Shown: positions 36,600 through 45,894 of the stretch, one piece after another
How positions within the stretch are numbered: position 1 is the first letter of the stretch
Layout of the letters: each line of letters opens with the position of its first letter
Notes under the pieces: generated by a model
The model's input: the letters and a program-made list of their open reading frames with translations, nothing else
What the model was told of the DNA's origin: nothing
Database searches by the model: none
Assembly (NCBI GenBank): GCA_028279275.1
Contig: JANQOB010000018.1
Location: forward strand, 62,001-126,000
Length of the DNA stretch: 64,000 nucleotides
Direction: 5' to 3'
From: Gammaproteobacteria bacterium
GTDB lineage: Bacteria; Pseudomonadota; Gammaproteobacteria; UBA4575
Made by a program: the position numbers and the translations under genes

Positions 36600-37538
36600 A
36601 TGAAGAATTTAAGCATTTGTGTACTCGGAGGAACGGGCTTCGTAGGTCGCCATCTATGTGCGGAATTGGTGAAACGTGGGCACCAAGTGAAAGTACTCAC
36701 CCGTCGACGCGAACAGCATCGCGAACTACTGGTGCTGCCCAGCTTGCAATTGATCCAGGCGGATGTGCATAACGAAACCCATCTTAAGCAGCATTTTAAT
36801 AATTGTGATGCGGTCATTAATCTGATCGGAATCCTTAACGAAAAAGGGCATAAAGGTAATGGTTTTCACATTGCTCATGTTGAGTTGTCACGTAAAGTCA
36901 TCACTATGTGCTCAAGTTGCAAAGTAAGCAGGTTACTGCATATGAGTGCACTGAATGCCAGCCCTGAGGCAAAAAGCTTTTATTTGCGTACTAAAGGTGA
37001 AGCTGAAAATTATGTTCATACCTATGCAGCTAATAAAATTGCAGTAACCAGTTTTAGACCCTCAGTTATTTTTGGTGTCGAGGATTCATTTATGAATCGA
37101 TTTGCATCGGTATTAAAATTTACCCCTGGCGTATTACCTCTCGCATGCGCAAATACCAAATTCGCGCCCGTGTATGTTAATGATGTAGTCCAAATTATGG
37201 CTGACTCACTCACCGATACGAGTAGCTTTGGTGAAAGAATTAATTTATGCGGACCCAAACAATATAGTCTTAAAGATTTAGTGAAATATGTGGCAACTAT
37301 GAGTGGTCATAAGCGAATTATTTTTGGTCTGCCAAATTGGCTATCTAAACTACAAGCCAACGTGCTTGAATACGTCCCAAGCAAACCATTCTCAATAGAT
37401 AATTACCACTCTCTGCAAAAAGATAGTGTATGTGATGGTGAATCAATTTGCATGACGCCTCTAGAATCTATCGTTCCTAGTTATTTACAACAAGATCGAA
37501 ATTATTCTCTTTTAGACCGATTTCGCGCAAAGCGTTAA
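36600..37538 (+). CDS. Complex I NDUFA9-like NAD(P)-binding SDR protein
   Basis: A 312-residue atypical short-chain dehydrogenase. ICVLGGTGFVGRHLCAELVKRGH is the Rossmann motif (short block GGTGFVGRHL), followed by INLIGILNEKG, LLHMSALNAS and SFRPSVIFG, the pattern of the family related to mitochondrial complex I subunit NDUFA9. The Tyr-x-x-x-Lys motif is replaced by YLRTKGEAE, as in that group. Bacterial members are of uncertain function, perhaps in quinone or lipid metabolism. Confidence 0.87.
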   Translation: MKNLSICVLGGTGFVGRHLCAELVKRGHQVKVLTRRREQHRELLVLPSLQLIQADVHNETHLKQHFNNCDAVINLIGILNEKGHKGNGFHIAHVELSRKVITMCSSCKVSRLLHMSALNASPEAKSFYLRTKGEAENYVHTYAANKIAVTSFRPSVIFGVEDSFMNRFASVLKFTPGVLPLACANTKFAPVYVNDVVQIMADSLTDTSSFGERINLCGPKQYSLKDLVKYVATMSGHKRIIFGLPNWLSKLQANVLEYVPSKPFSIDNYHSLQKDSVCDGESICMTPLESIVPSYLQQDRNYSLLDRFRAKR

Positions 37539-37563
37539 TTAAAGGTTACCCATACTAAATTAT

Positions 37564-38622
37564 CTATGTGCAATTTTTTGCGGATTGCAGCAACTCTACT
37601 CGTTCCTCCTCGGAGGAACTTGCAATTACTTCAACACGTGAATAAAACCTTTCAAAATCACGACCACATAAAGTAAAAAGACTTCGAAATGCAGGTACTA
37701 ATTCACGATATAAAGAAATTGCACCGAGTTGAGCATTGTTAAGTGGTCCCGACATCCATTTTTCATACCTTGCAATGTGTTTATTTTCACTACTTAATTT
37801 AGAGAATTTTCTACGCATTTCAGCAATCAGAATTTCCTTTTCAACTCGCATTTCTTCTAAGTCATAATCTTTTTGGTACAAGGCATCAAATTCATCACGA
37901 TTGGTTTCAATAAATGAAGAAAAAAGCTTTTTTTGTGCTAACCAGTTTTCGTAATTACGAACTTCATCTTTGCGATTTTGTTCATGCAGCCAAAGTAACA
38001 CCCCTATTTCTTCCACAGATGTCGCAAAGGCTTCATTGAAGGCCCCATCCCCTTTGAGATAAAACTGTTGATGTGCAAGCTCATGAAAAATATACGCTGC
38101 AGTAACTAATTCACCGCGATCAAGCATGCTACTTAACAAAGGATCATCAAACCAACCAAGTGTTGAATAGGCTGGAACACCCGCGACATAGACGTCTAAT
38201 CCCTGCATGGAAATTTGCTCGGCATAACGCCTGGCATCAGCCTCGTCAAAATATCCTCGGTAGGGCACACAGCCTATTACCAAAAAACACCACTGGTGCA
38301 AAGAGATAGAAAACTCAGGAGCAGCAAATACATTCCATGTCACATAAGGTTGGTCTAATTGCACATAACTACGGTAACTGTCGTTATCGGGTAATTTAAG
38401 TTTTTCGCTTGCAAACAAGCGTAATTCTTGAGCTAAACGTAATTGGTTAACTAAGTTTTCGTCTCGAGTTGAATCGTTTACGATATTAACGATAGGTTCG
38501 CGTTTCGAAATTAGTTTAAAATGTCCTGAAACAGACTGATGATAATAACCAACCGTACTGCAACCTGAAAAACACACTAATAAGCACCCAAGTACAAATT
38601 TCTGAACCATGCTCCCTAACAT
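37564..38622 (-). CDS. Putative zinc aminopeptidase lipoprotein (PF10023 type)
   Basis: A 352-residue exported protein. The N-terminus has a lipobox-like end (CFSGC, Cys21). A gluzincin motif HELAHQ with downstream NEAFATSVEE supplies His, His and Glu ligands, and YVAGVPAYSTLGWFDDPL is typical of the family named 'predicted aminopeptidase'. A second in-frame ATG (MVQKF, 38610) is possible and would give a more usual lipoprotein start. It is convergent with the NDUFA9-like gene and divergent from cca. Substrate unknown. Confidence 0.85.
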   Translation of the reverse strand: MLGSMVQKFVLGCLLVCFSGCSTVGYYHQSVSGHFKLISKREPIVNIVNDSTRDENLVNQLRLAQELRLFASEKLKLPDNDSYRSYVQLDQPYVTWNVFAAPEFSISLHQWCFLVIGCVPYRGYFDEADARRYAEQISMQGLDVYVAGVPAYSTLGWFDDPLLSSMLDRGELVTAAYIFHELAHQQFYLKGDGAFNEAFATSVEEIGVLLWLHEQNRKDEVRNYENWLAQKKLFSSFIETNRDEFDALYQKDYDLEEMRVEKEILIAEMRRKFSKLSSENKHIARYEKWMSGPLNNAQLGAISLYRELVPAFRSLFTLCGRDFERFYSRVEVIASSSEEERVELLQSAKNCT

Positions 38623-38655
38623 GTATTTACATTATCACACTAATGAGTTCTGGTA

Positions 38656-39813
38656 ATGGAAGTGTATCTTGTAGGTGGTGCGGTACGTGATGAACTTTTA
38701 GGGCTGCCTATTACGGAGCGTGACTGGGTAGTGGTAGGGGCCACCGCCGAAGAAATGCAATCTCAAGGTTTCCAAACTGTAGGCAAGAATTTTCCAGTCT
38801 TCCTGCACCCTGAAAGCAAAGAAGAATATGCACTGGCGCGAACAGAGCGCAAGCAAGGGCGCGGTTATCATGGCTTTGAAGTGCATGCAGCACCAGACGT
38901 TACCTTAGAAGAAGACTTATTGCGCCGCGATATCACTATTAATGCCATCGCTCAAAGCGAGAATGGTGAAATTATAGATCCTTATGGCGGGCTACAAGAC
39001 ATTAAAAATAAAGTTTTACGTCATGTCTCTGATGCATTTGCCGAAGATCCACTACGTGTGTTACGCATCGCACGCTTTGCAGCAAAATTTCATTCGCTAG
39101 GATTTGAAATTCACCAAGAAACCTTATCCCTTATGCGACAAATAGTAACGACAAGAGAACTAAGAGAAATTTCACGTGAACGCATATGGCAGGAAACCTC
39201 TAAGGCATTACTGACGGATTCACCTGGCGAGTTTTTTCTCGTTTTACAAGAAACAAATGCCTTAGCGCAAGTCTTTCCATATATCTATTACCCTCTAACT
39301 CTCCCAGAGAGCAGCTCTCTCGCTCATGAAGTACTAAAAGCCATTACCAAAAAATATAATGATGCAAATGTCCGCTTTGCAAGCTTTGTTGGGGGTTTGC
39401 ATTTCCATGCACACGAAAACCACGACAATATTAAAAAATTAACTCTTGAATTTCCATTGCCCAACGCCTGTAAAAAACTCGTAACGCTTATTATTTCGTT
39501 GCAAAATGATTGCCATAATAGTTTGCATTTAAATGCGCAGCAACTATTACAGTTATTACGCAAATTAGACGCGAGAAGAAATCCTGAGCGATTTATTATT
39601 TTATTAGATATCTGTGAAGCAACTTATACCTGTGCACATAAAAACAGTTCATATAAACAAAAGAAATGGCTACAAACCATTGCAATAGAAGTAGAAAAAG
39701 TAAGTATTGATACCTGGATTCGCGAAAAAATAAGCGCAGAAGAATTAACTACGAATATTCAGCAAGCCCAATTAACAATACTTGAAGACTTGCTTAAGAA
39801 TAGAGACTACTAA
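38656..39813 (+). CDS. cca: CCA-adding tRNA nucleotidyltransferase
   Basis: A 385-residue class II enzyme that builds or repairs the tRNA 3' CCA. The head domain has GGAVRDELLGLPITERDWVVVG with the catalytic acidic residues in ERDW, then DLLRRDITINAIAQ and DPLRVLRIARFAAKF (short blocks). The C-terminal part aligns with the E. coli HD domain region, but where E. coli-like enzymes have a His-Asp pair this one reads FVGGLHFHAHE, so the phosphohydrolase function is probably lost. Its stop abuts the convergent uppP stop. Confidence 0.94.
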   Translation: MEVYLVGGAVRDELLGLPITERDWVVVGATAEEMQSQGFQTVGKNFPVFLHPESKEEYALARTERKQGRGYHGFEVHAAPDVTLEEDLLRRDITINAIAQSENGEIIDPYGGLQDIKNKVLRHVSDAFAEDPLRVLRIARFAAKFHSLGFEIHQETLSLMRQIVTTRELREISRERIWQETSKALLTDSPGEFFLVLQETNALAQVFPYIYYPLTLPESSSLAHEVLKAITKKYNDANVRFASFVGGLHFHAHENHDNIKKLTLEFPLPNACKKLVTLIISLQNDCHNSLHLNAQQLLQLLRKLDARRNPERFIILLDICEATYTCAHKNSSYKQKKWLQTIAIEVEKVSIDTWIREKISAEELTTNIQQAQLTILEDLLKNRDY

Positions 39814-40611
39814 CTATAGATAAAAGTATAGCAGCACACCACCAAGCAAAATGCGGTAAACCACAAAAGGCAACATGCCTATTTTACTCACCACTTTCAA
39901 AAACCAATCTATACACAAAAAAGCCACAATAGCCGAACACCCGATTACCGCAAGGGTTAACGGCCAATGAATGATAAACTCATGATGTGTTGCTTTATAA
40001 GAACCATATAATGTGGCTGCTAGGATGGTGGGTATAGCAAGTAGAAATGAAAACCTTGCAGCCTCGACACGTGTTAATCCCAGCCACATCCCCGCGGTCA
40101 TCGTGACACCTGAACGTGAAGCACCGGGTATTAATGCAAACGCTTGGGCGATACCAATTAAAATAGCATCTTTAAAGCTTAATTCTTTGTTGGTTCTTGT
40201 TTGGCTACCTCGTTTATCAGCTAGCCAAAGTAAAAGCGCAAATACGATCGAAGCAATTCCAATCACGACTGCATCACGCAAATAAGGTAGCAGATAGGCT
40301 TGGACAAAAACAGCAACTATCAAAATAGGTAAGCTTGCCCAAAGTAACAACCAAGCTAATTTGCTCTCATCCGTATTTACACCGGAGCCAAATGATTCTA
40401 ACCAGTCATTCATTAATTTCGATAGGTCACGACGAAAATAAAAAATTACCGCTAACAAACTGCCTAAATGTGCTGCAATATCAATCACTATCCCCTGGTC
40501 TTGCCATTGCATAATAATGGGCAATAACACTAAGTGCGCAGAACTCGATATAGGTAAAAATTCTGTTAAGCCTTGTATTACCGCAAGTAAAAATGCGTGT
40601 AGTGCATCCAT
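39814..40611 (-). CDS. uppP: Undecaprenyl-diphosphatase UppP (BacA)
   Basis: A 265-residue membrane protein that recycles the C55 lipid carrier by removing one phosphate from undecaprenyl diphosphate. GLTEFLPISSSAHLVL and PGASRSGVTMTAGMWLGL hold the catalytic Glu, His, Ser and Arg residues. About eight membrane segments. Confers bacitracin tolerance in other species. It is convergent with cca with no bases between the stops. Confidence 0.97.
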   Translation of the reverse strand: MDALHAFLLAVIQGLTEFLPISSSAHLVLLPIIMQWQDQGIVIDIAAHLGSLLAVIFYFRRDLSKLMNDWLESFGSGVNTDESKLAWLLLWASLPILIVAVFVQAYLLPYLRDAVVIGIASIVFALLLWLADKRGSQTRTNKELSFKDAILIGIAQAFALIPGASRSGVTMTAGMWLGLTRVEAARFSFLLAIPTILAATLYGSYKATHHEFIIHWPLTLAVIGCSAIVAFLCIDWFLKVVSKIGMLPFVVYRILLGGVLLYFYL

Positions 40612-40652
40612 ATTAAATTTAATAATTGAGAGTTCTAAATTGATCTAATCTT

Positions 40653-41840
40653 CTATAGGCGGGCACGCATATCTCTAACTGTAAATTGATCTGCTCCATA
40701 GTCGATGCCTTTCCCCAACACCATTACTTGAAAACGCTCACTAATTGCTGAACCTAGTGTAAGGTGTTTAAGCTGTGCAATCTGAGCAAGACGTTCCACT
40801 TCGGTCTCTGCATTGGGCTGCCATTCAAGTAGATGGTTTGCCAACATAAAATTACGTTGTGAACCAAAAGCCAATAGCCCCATCTGCAGATAATTTGCAA
40901 TCTTTGCTACTGCGGAAAAATCCACGTCTGCAGTGATATCTTGTAAACCTGGATAAGACAACACATCTTCCGATACTTGGTGTTTAAAATAACACCGTAG
41001 GGTGCCCATATTGCGCTGCGGGTGATAGTACTCGTGACGCGGGTAACCGTAATCAATCAGAATCATCACACATTGTTGGCATGCATTAGCCCATGCTGAC
41101 AGCGTAGGCTCAATATTTAGATTAACCTCACTTTGATAACCTTGTTTGAGCGGCTCATCTAGCATTACCGTAATAAAATCTAATTCGGCATCAAATTGTT
41201 CATTTGGTTTTTTTAACGCCCAGGTAAAACATTCTTGCTCATCTAATCCTACAGACCTCTCTTGAATGTTTTGTGATTGCACTTCAAAACACTTCACTGG
41301 CAATGCATCTAAAACTTCATTGGCGATGATAATAGTGGTATCGAGTTTGTAAGAAAGATCAGTAAACCAAACAACGTTATCAACGTACTCTGGAAGTAAC
41401 TGCTTAATAAGTTTATATTGTTTTGACATTAAAACTGCGCTGCTTTCATAGATATAATAGTGTTTGGGCAGCATTTTCCAGACCGTTAAATACTTCAAAA
41501 TATCTACTGCCAGTTTGCCGCTACCTGCGCCAATTTCTAAGATGGTTCTCTCACTATCATCTCGAATTAACCTCGCACAAGCATGTGCCAAACAATAAGC
41601 CAAATGAATAGAAGTTTCCGGCACAGTAGTAAAATCTCCTTGCTCACCAAAGATTTTATTTGGCTGCTGGTAATACCCTACTTCTGGGTCATGTAATGCG
41701 ATTTGCATATACTCATCAAAACCAATTTCACCTTTACTTTGGATAGCGTGTTTAATGCGCTGCGCGCACTTTTGTGTAGCGCCTTGTTGAGCCTCAGATA
41801 ATTCAATTATTCTTGAATCTGAATTTTGTGAACTGGACAT
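40653..41840 (-). CDS. SAM-dependent methyltransferase, MidA/NDUFAF7 family
   Basis: A 395-residue protein of the DUF185/MidA family. GEIGFDEYMQIALHDPEVGYY, FGEQGDFTTVPE, the SAM motif ILEIGAGSGKLAVDIL and IIIANEVLDALPVKCFE are visible as short blocks. The mitochondrial homologue NDUFAF7 methylates a complex I arginine. The bacterial role is not settled. It is divergent from the pteridine reductase gene. Confidence 0.9.
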   Translation of the reverse strand: MSSSQNSDSRIIELSEAQQGATQKCAQRIKHAIQSKGEIGFDEYMQIALHDPEVGYYQQPNKIFGEQGDFTTVPETSIHLAYCLAHACARLIRDDSERTILEIGAGSGKLAVDILKYLTVWKMLPKHYYIYESSAVLMSKQYKLIKQLLPEYVDNVVWFTDLSYKLDTTIIIANEVLDALPVKCFEVQSQNIQERSVGLDEQECFTWALKKPNEQFDAELDFITVMLDEPLKQGYQSEVNLNIEPTLSAWANACQQCVMILIDYGYPRHEYYHPQRNMGTLRCYFKHQVSEDVLSYPGLQDITADVDFSAVAKIANYLQMGLLAFGSQRNFMLANHLLEWQPNAETEVERLAQIAQLKHLTLGSAISERFQVMVLGKGIDYGADQFTVRDMRARL

Positions 41841-41902
41841 CGCGCTACGGTTAAATCAAGGTGTGTTAAAGTTTATGAATAACAAACGTGAATAATTAAC
41901 TA

Positions 41903-42640
41903 ATGAGTAGTCCTAAAATTGTCATGATCACTGGAGCCGCAAGACGCATAGGTGCTGAAATGGCTCGACACTTACACCAAGCGGGTATGAACATCGTTCT
42001 ACACTATCGTAGCTCCAGTAAAGATGCTAGCGCGCTTGCAGACCAACTCAATGCCAGCCGACCAGAGTCAGTAAAACTTCTCAAAGGAGACTTGAAAGAT
42101 TATGCATCCTTTCCGGCATTAATTGATCAGGCTATTACATTATTTGGTCAAATCGATGTACTCATAAACAATGCCTCTTCGTTTTACCCGACGAATTTAC
42201 AAGATGTTGATGAAAAGATATGGGAAGACCTGATAGGGGTAAACCTCAAAGCGCCTTTATATTTAACTCAGACACTAGCTGAGCATTTAAAAAAACAAAA
42301 CGGCTGTATTGTTAATATCGTTGATATACATGGCGATCGACCTTTAAAAGATTATTTTGTCTATAGCATTGCCAAAGCAGGACTAATTATGTTTACCAAG
42401 TCTATGGCGCGCGAATTAGCACCCGAGATACGTGTAAACGGTATTGCGCCCGGCGCTATCATGTGGCCCGAGGAACAACACTATGAAGGCATGCATCAAG
42501 AAATAATTTCGCGTACTGCATTAAAACGTGAAGGACACCCAAATGATATTGCCGAAGCTGCATTATTTCTTATTGAACATGCGGATTATATTACTGGGCA
42601 AATTATTGCGGTGGACGGTGGCCGAACACTAAGTAATTGA
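41903..42640 (+). CDS. Pteridine reductase-like SDR
   Basis: A 245-residue short-chain dehydrogenase. ITGAARRIGAEMARHLHQAG is the cofactor site with the Arg-Arg typical of NADPH-using pteridine reductases, INNASSFYPT follows, and the catalytic YSIAKAG supplies Tyr and Lys. Such enzymes reduce dihydrobiopterin or dihydrofolate and are named pteridine reductase or FolM. The folate genes folK and folB lie 0.7-1.5 kb away, which supports a pterin role. Confidence 0.88.
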   Translation: MSSPKIVMITGAARRIGAEMARHLHQAGMNIVLHYRSSSKDASALADQLNASRPESVKLLKGDLKDYASFPALIDQAITLFGQIDVLINNASSFYPTNLQDVDEKIWEDLIGVNLKAPLYLTQTLAEHLKKQNGCIVNIVDIHGDRPLKDYFVYSIAKAGLIMFTKSMARELAPEIRVNGIAPGAIMWPEEQHYEGMHQEIISRTALKREGHPNDIAEAALFLIEHADYITGQIIAVDGGRTLSN

Positions 42641-42668
42641 GTGAGCCCAGGGAGGTGAGCCCAGGGAT
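42641..42668 (+). repeat. Two tandem copies of a 14-base unit
   Basis: GTGAGCCCAGGGA occurs at 42641-42653 and again at 42655-42667, giving a 14-base period directly after the pteridine reductase stop. AGGGATG appears again near 42689. It may be part of a dispersed intergenic element, but only this place in the window shows it. Confidence 0.6.
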
Positions 42669-42712
42669 GGGCGAATATGATGTCCATCAGGGATGATGCA
42701 ACCGATTAAAGT

Positions 42713-42904
42713 TTGATTAGCAAAAACAATGAAAAGGAGACAAACATTAAATTTGATTGGCTTTCAACGCTGCTAGTTACACTTCTGATAGCGACGTTGT
42801 TAGCATTTTTCACTGGATTATTCCCATACCCTTACGGTTGGATTATTCTTACAATTGTGCTCATAGCTAGACTAACTTCAAATCGTAGAAAAAATAACAG
42901 CTAG
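42713..42904 (+). CDS. Small two-helix membrane protein
   Basis: At most 63 residues, with two hydrophobic segments (residues about 18-35 and 41-55) split by PYPYGW and a basic tail. The longest reading starts at TTG 42713 with no good ribosome site. A strong AAGGAG at 42734-42739 lies six bases before an in-frame ATT at 42746, so a shorter 52-residue product from a rare ATT start is plausible. No family is recognised. Confidence 0.5.
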   Translation: MISKNNEKETNIKFDWLSTLLVTLLIATLLAFFTGLFPYPYGWIILTIVLIARLTSNRRKNNS

Positions 42905-42971
42905 TGACCTAAAGCGGATATAATAAGTTTGCTAGTTTTTATACAGATTATATTAGTAATAGAAAAATAGA

Positions 42972-43262
42972 ATGGAACATAAATTTCAAGTAGAAAACAT
43001 CAGATGTGGTGGATGTGTTAATACCATTACAAAGAAGTTGAGAAAAATATATGGAGTAGAAGGCGTAGATGTAAGCGTTGAAGATAAACAAGTTATTGTT
43101 AATACAAAAACAACCGCTGATGACGAAATTCGAGATGCTATTAGCGAAAAACTCACTAAATTAGGTTATCCAGAAACAGGATCAGCAGGAGCAAATAATT
43201 TTAAAGCTAAGGCCACTTCTGTAGTTAGTTGCGCCATAGGTAAAGTTTCAAACAAAACTTAA
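42972..43262 (+). CDS. Heavy-metal-associated (HMA) domain protein
   Basis: A 96-residue protein with a ferredoxin-like HMA domain. ENIRCGGCVNTITKKL holds Cys12 and Cys15, the metal-binding pair, and KLTKLGYPETG closes the domain. It resembles CopZ/Atx1 copper chaperones. Residues 75-96 form an extra tail with one more Cys (VVSCAIG). No copper ATPase is nearby, so the partner is unknown. Confidence 0.85.
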   Translation: MEHKFQVENIRCGGCVNTITKKLRKIYGVEGVDVSVEDKQVIVNTKTTADDEIRDAISEKLTKLGYPETGSAGANNFKAKATSVVSCAIGKVSNKT

Positions 43263-43311
43263 CTTACAAATTAACTGCTAGGCTGTCATTCATAGTGATC
43301 AAGGCAGTCAC

Positions 43312-43797
43312 TTAAAATTTATATTCAATTACTTCCATCCCCTCTTTTTCTTCAAACGCTTCCCAAAGTTCCTTAAGTGTTTTCTCTTCTTCAGGATGTA
43401 ATACATCTCCAGCTACTTCGGCGAGGGGTTTGAGTACAAAGTTGTAACGCATAATATCCGGGTGTGGCACATTGACGCCTTCCATTTGCATCACCAGATT
43501 CCCATATAAAATCTGATCTAGATCAAGAGTTCGGGGTTCATACTTTTCTTTACCACGCGTGCGACCATGATCTGATTCAATTTGTTTTAATACTTGGCTA
43601 ATTTCTAATGGTGACTCATCGCTATCAAACCCCACCACTAAGTTATGAAAATTATCCCCTTCAAATCCTATCGCTTTGGTTTCATATACATTAGAAACAT
43701 CCAGCTCACCAAAGTGGTCTCGCAATGCCTTTATAGACGCAAGTATGTTTTTTTCTGTTTCGATATTACTACCGATACTGACATAGACTCGAGCCAC
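43312..43797 (-). CDS. folK: 2-Amino-4-hydroxy-6-hydroxymethyldihydropteridine pyrophosphokinase
   Basis: A 161-residue HPPK that activates 6-hydroxymethyldihydropterin with ATP in folate synthesis. YVSIGSNIETEKNI, VYETKAIGF and the signature EPRTLDLDQILYG with catalytic Asp residues are present. The start is GTG, overlapping the folB stop in TAGTG, so translation is coupled. Confidence 0.95.
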   Translation of the reverse strand: MARVYVSIGSNIETEKNILASIKALRDHFGELDVSNVYETKAIGFEGDNFHNLVVGFDSDESPLEISQVLKQIESDHGRTRGKEKYEPRTLDLDQILYGNLVMQMEGVNVPHPDIMRYNFVLKPLAEVAGDVLHPEEEKTLKELWEAFEEKEGMEVIEYKF

Positions 43798-44153
43798 TAG
43801 ATTCGTTCACCCCGTTCTATTGTTATACCCACATCGCGCGAACCACGAACAGCCCCAGGCTTACTGATCGTGACACGAACCCATGGAATACTAAATTCCT
43901 GAAGAAGAATTTCCGCAACCTTTTCAATCAAAGTTTCGATCAGCTCGTAGCGGCTGTCTTCAACGAACTGAATGATACGCTTAGAAATTGCCTTGTAGTC
44001 CAAGGCATCATCAATAGAGTCAGTTGCAGCCGCCTTAGCGATATCGGTGGCAATTTCTAGATCGATGCGCACTTTTTGCTTGATGCGCTTTTCCCATTCA
44101 AATATGCCGATCGTGGCATCTACCTCTAAATCCCGCAGAAATATTGTGTCCAT
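43797..44153 (-). CDS. folB: Dihydroneopterin aldolase
   Basis: A 118-residue tunnelling-fold enzyme that converts dihydroneopterin to 6-hydroxymethyldihydropterin, the substrate of FolK. FLRDLEVDATIGIFEWEK has the active-site Glu (IGIFEWE), followed by DALDYKAISK, LIETLIEKVAE and VTISKPGAVRGS. It is the first gene of folB-folK, divergent from rpmB. Confidence 0.95.
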   Translation of the reverse strand: MDTIFLRDLEVDATIGIFEWEKRIKQKVRIDLEIATDIAKAAATDSIDDALDYKAISKRIIQFVEDSRYELIETLIEKVAEILLQEFSIPWVRVTISKPGAVRGSRDVGITIERGERI

Positions 44154-44280
44154 TGCTTAACTATACGTGTTTTTAGGTTTTTGTAGGTAGAACTTGGTTT
44201 TCCAGCTGTCTTGGCTTGAGCCAGTATGGTGATTCTGTTATCTTCACGCGCCCTATTTGCAAGGATTTTGAGTAAATAAC

Positions 44281-44517
44281 ATGTCTCGTGTATGTCAGGT
44301 TACAGGAAAACGCCCTAAAGCAGGGAATAACGTTTCTCATGCCCATAATAAAACACGCCGTCGTTTTATGCCTAATATACAGTCTCACCGCTTTTGGGTG
44401 GAGAGCGAAAACAGGTGGGTAAAACTGCGCGTCTCAACAAAAGGCATGCGCATCATTGATAAAAATGGTATCGATGAGGTACTGGCCAATGTACGCAAAC
44501 GTGGTGTGAAAGTATAA
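44281..44517 (+). CDS. rpmB: 50S ribosomal protein L28
   Basis: A 78-residue ribosomal protein. [23 protein letters not shown] and the [14 protein letters not shown] region are typical (shown as short blocks). Cys5 is present alone, so no zinc site. rpmG follows 11 bases later, the standard pair. Confidence 0.98.
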   Translation: MSRVCQVTGKRPKAGNNVSHAHNKTRRRFMPNIQSHRFWVESENRWVKLRVSTKGMRIIDKNGIDEVLANVRKRGVKV

Positions 44518-44528
44518 GGTATTAATTC

Positions 44529-44696
44529 ATGGCTAAAGCAGTTCGCGAAAAAATCAAACTTGTTTCAAGTGCTGGCACTGGACATTACTACACCACCAGT
44601 AAAAATAAACGCACCATGACGGAAAAACTTGAGATCAAAAAATATGATCCAGTGGTTCGTAAGCACGTCATGTATAAAGAAGCGAAAATTAAATAA
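44529..44696 (+). CDS. rpmG: 50S ribosomal protein L33
   Basis: A 55-residue ribosomal protein, easily missed because it is short. It starts [20 protein letters not shown] and contains YTTSKNKR and the [10 protein letters not shown] motif. The zinc-binding Cys pairs of the C+ form are absent, so this is the zinc-free form. The end lies 19 bases before the convergent desaturase gene. Confidence 0.97.
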   Translation: MAKAVREKIKLVSSAGTGHYYTTSKNKRTMTEKLEIKKYDPVVRKHVMYKEAKIK

Positions 44697-44715
44697 GCTA
44701 CGCTCCAAATAGCCT

Positions 44716-45894
44716 TTACACTGCGGGCTGCAGTGCGTAACTACGTAAGCTTTGTGCAAATTCCTGTAGTACCTTAATTCCTGTAGCTTCTGCTTCTTTA
44801 CACCATTGTATGATTGCTTGAATCATACGCTCGTGACTTGCATACGTTTCATTCCAAAGATCCTGGAGCCTACGACGAAATTCGTAGACTGTTTTCAATG
44901 CTTCGCTATTTTGTAAAAGCTCTTGTAAATACTCTCTCTGCAAGGGCTTCATGCGACTGTCTTCGCGCACTAAAGCTGTGCGCATTTGATTGATTAATTT
45001 TTTATAGCGACCTTCAAAGCTTGGTAATTCAGCATGAAAAGTGGGCAATGTAACTTTTTGTGCATACTCAGCCATTATGTGTAACTGACTCGAAACCATC
45101 GCTTTTGCAGTTTCTAAATCAATAATATCTTTATTTAACACGCGTGTGGGCTGTGGTGCGCGTCGTAATACTTTTGCCAAACCTAGAGCACTGAACATAC
45201 GAATATAAAACCAACCTAAGTCTATTTCCCACCATTTGCTCGAAAATTTTGCTGAGCTTGGATATGCATGGTGATTATTATGTAGTTCTTCACCACCAAT
45301 TATTAAGCCGAGATTAATAATATTGGTAGAACCGTCTTCCGTTTCAAAATTACGATAACCCCAATAATGGCCAATACCATTGATCACACCTGCGGCATTG
45401 AGAGGAATCCAAATCATTTGTACCGCCCAAATGGTTAAACCAATCGGTCCGAACATCACGATATTTAAAACAAAACTAATACTTAAGCCAACAAAGCTAT
45501 AACGTGCATACAGATTACGCTCTAGCCAATCATTCGGGGTGCCATGACCGTACTTTTCTAAGGTTTCTAGATTTTTTGCTTCTTCTTGATAGAGTTCTGC
45601 CCCTCGCCAAAAAACTTTTGCAATACCTTTGGTATATGGGCTATGGGGATCTTCTTCAGTTTCGGTTTTTGCATGATGTTTACGATGTATCGCAACCCAT
45701 TCTTTTGTCACCATGCCGGTTGTTACCCATAACCAAAAGCGGAAAAAATGTGATAGCAGAGGGTGTAAATCTAGAGCGCGATGTGCCTGACAACGATGCA
45801 GATATAAAGTAACCGAAATAATAGTGATATGAGTGAGAACCAGCGTTACAGCTATGTAGCCCCACCAGGGTAAAGAGACTAGTCCGTTAAACAT
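44716..45894 (-). CDS. Acyl-CoA/acyl-lipid delta-9-type fatty acid desaturase
   Basis: A 392-residue membrane desaturase. The three histidine boxes are HRCQAH (33-38), HRKHH (70-74) and HNNHH (near residue 208), which bind the di-iron centre. Four membrane helices are expected in the first 200 residues. A C-terminal extension of about 130 residues, rich in charged helices (LQREYLQELLQNSEAL), is longer than in the simplest bacterial forms but occurs in Pseudomonas-type DesA enzymes. It introduces double bonds in membrane lipids, with a likely role at low temperature. Confidence 0.9.
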   Translation of the reverse strand: MFNGLVSLPWWGYIAVTLVLTHITIISVTLYLHRCQAHRALDLHPLLSHFFRFWLWVTTGMVTKEWVAIHRKHHAKTETEEDPHSPYTKGIAKVFWRGAELYQEEAKNLETLEKYGHGTPNDWLERNLYARYSFVGLSISFVLNIVMFGPIGLTIWAVQMIWIPLNAAGVINGIGHYWGYRNFETEDGSTNIINLGLIIGGEELHNNHHAYPSSAKFSSKWWEIDLGWFYIRMFSALGLAKVLRRAPQPTRVLNKDIIDLETAKAMVSSQLHIMAEYAQKVTLPTFHAELPSFEGRYKKLINQMRTALVREDSRMKPLQREYLQELLQNSEALKTVYEFRRRLQDLWNETYASHERMIQAIIQWCKEAEATGIKVLQEFAQSLRSYALQPAV

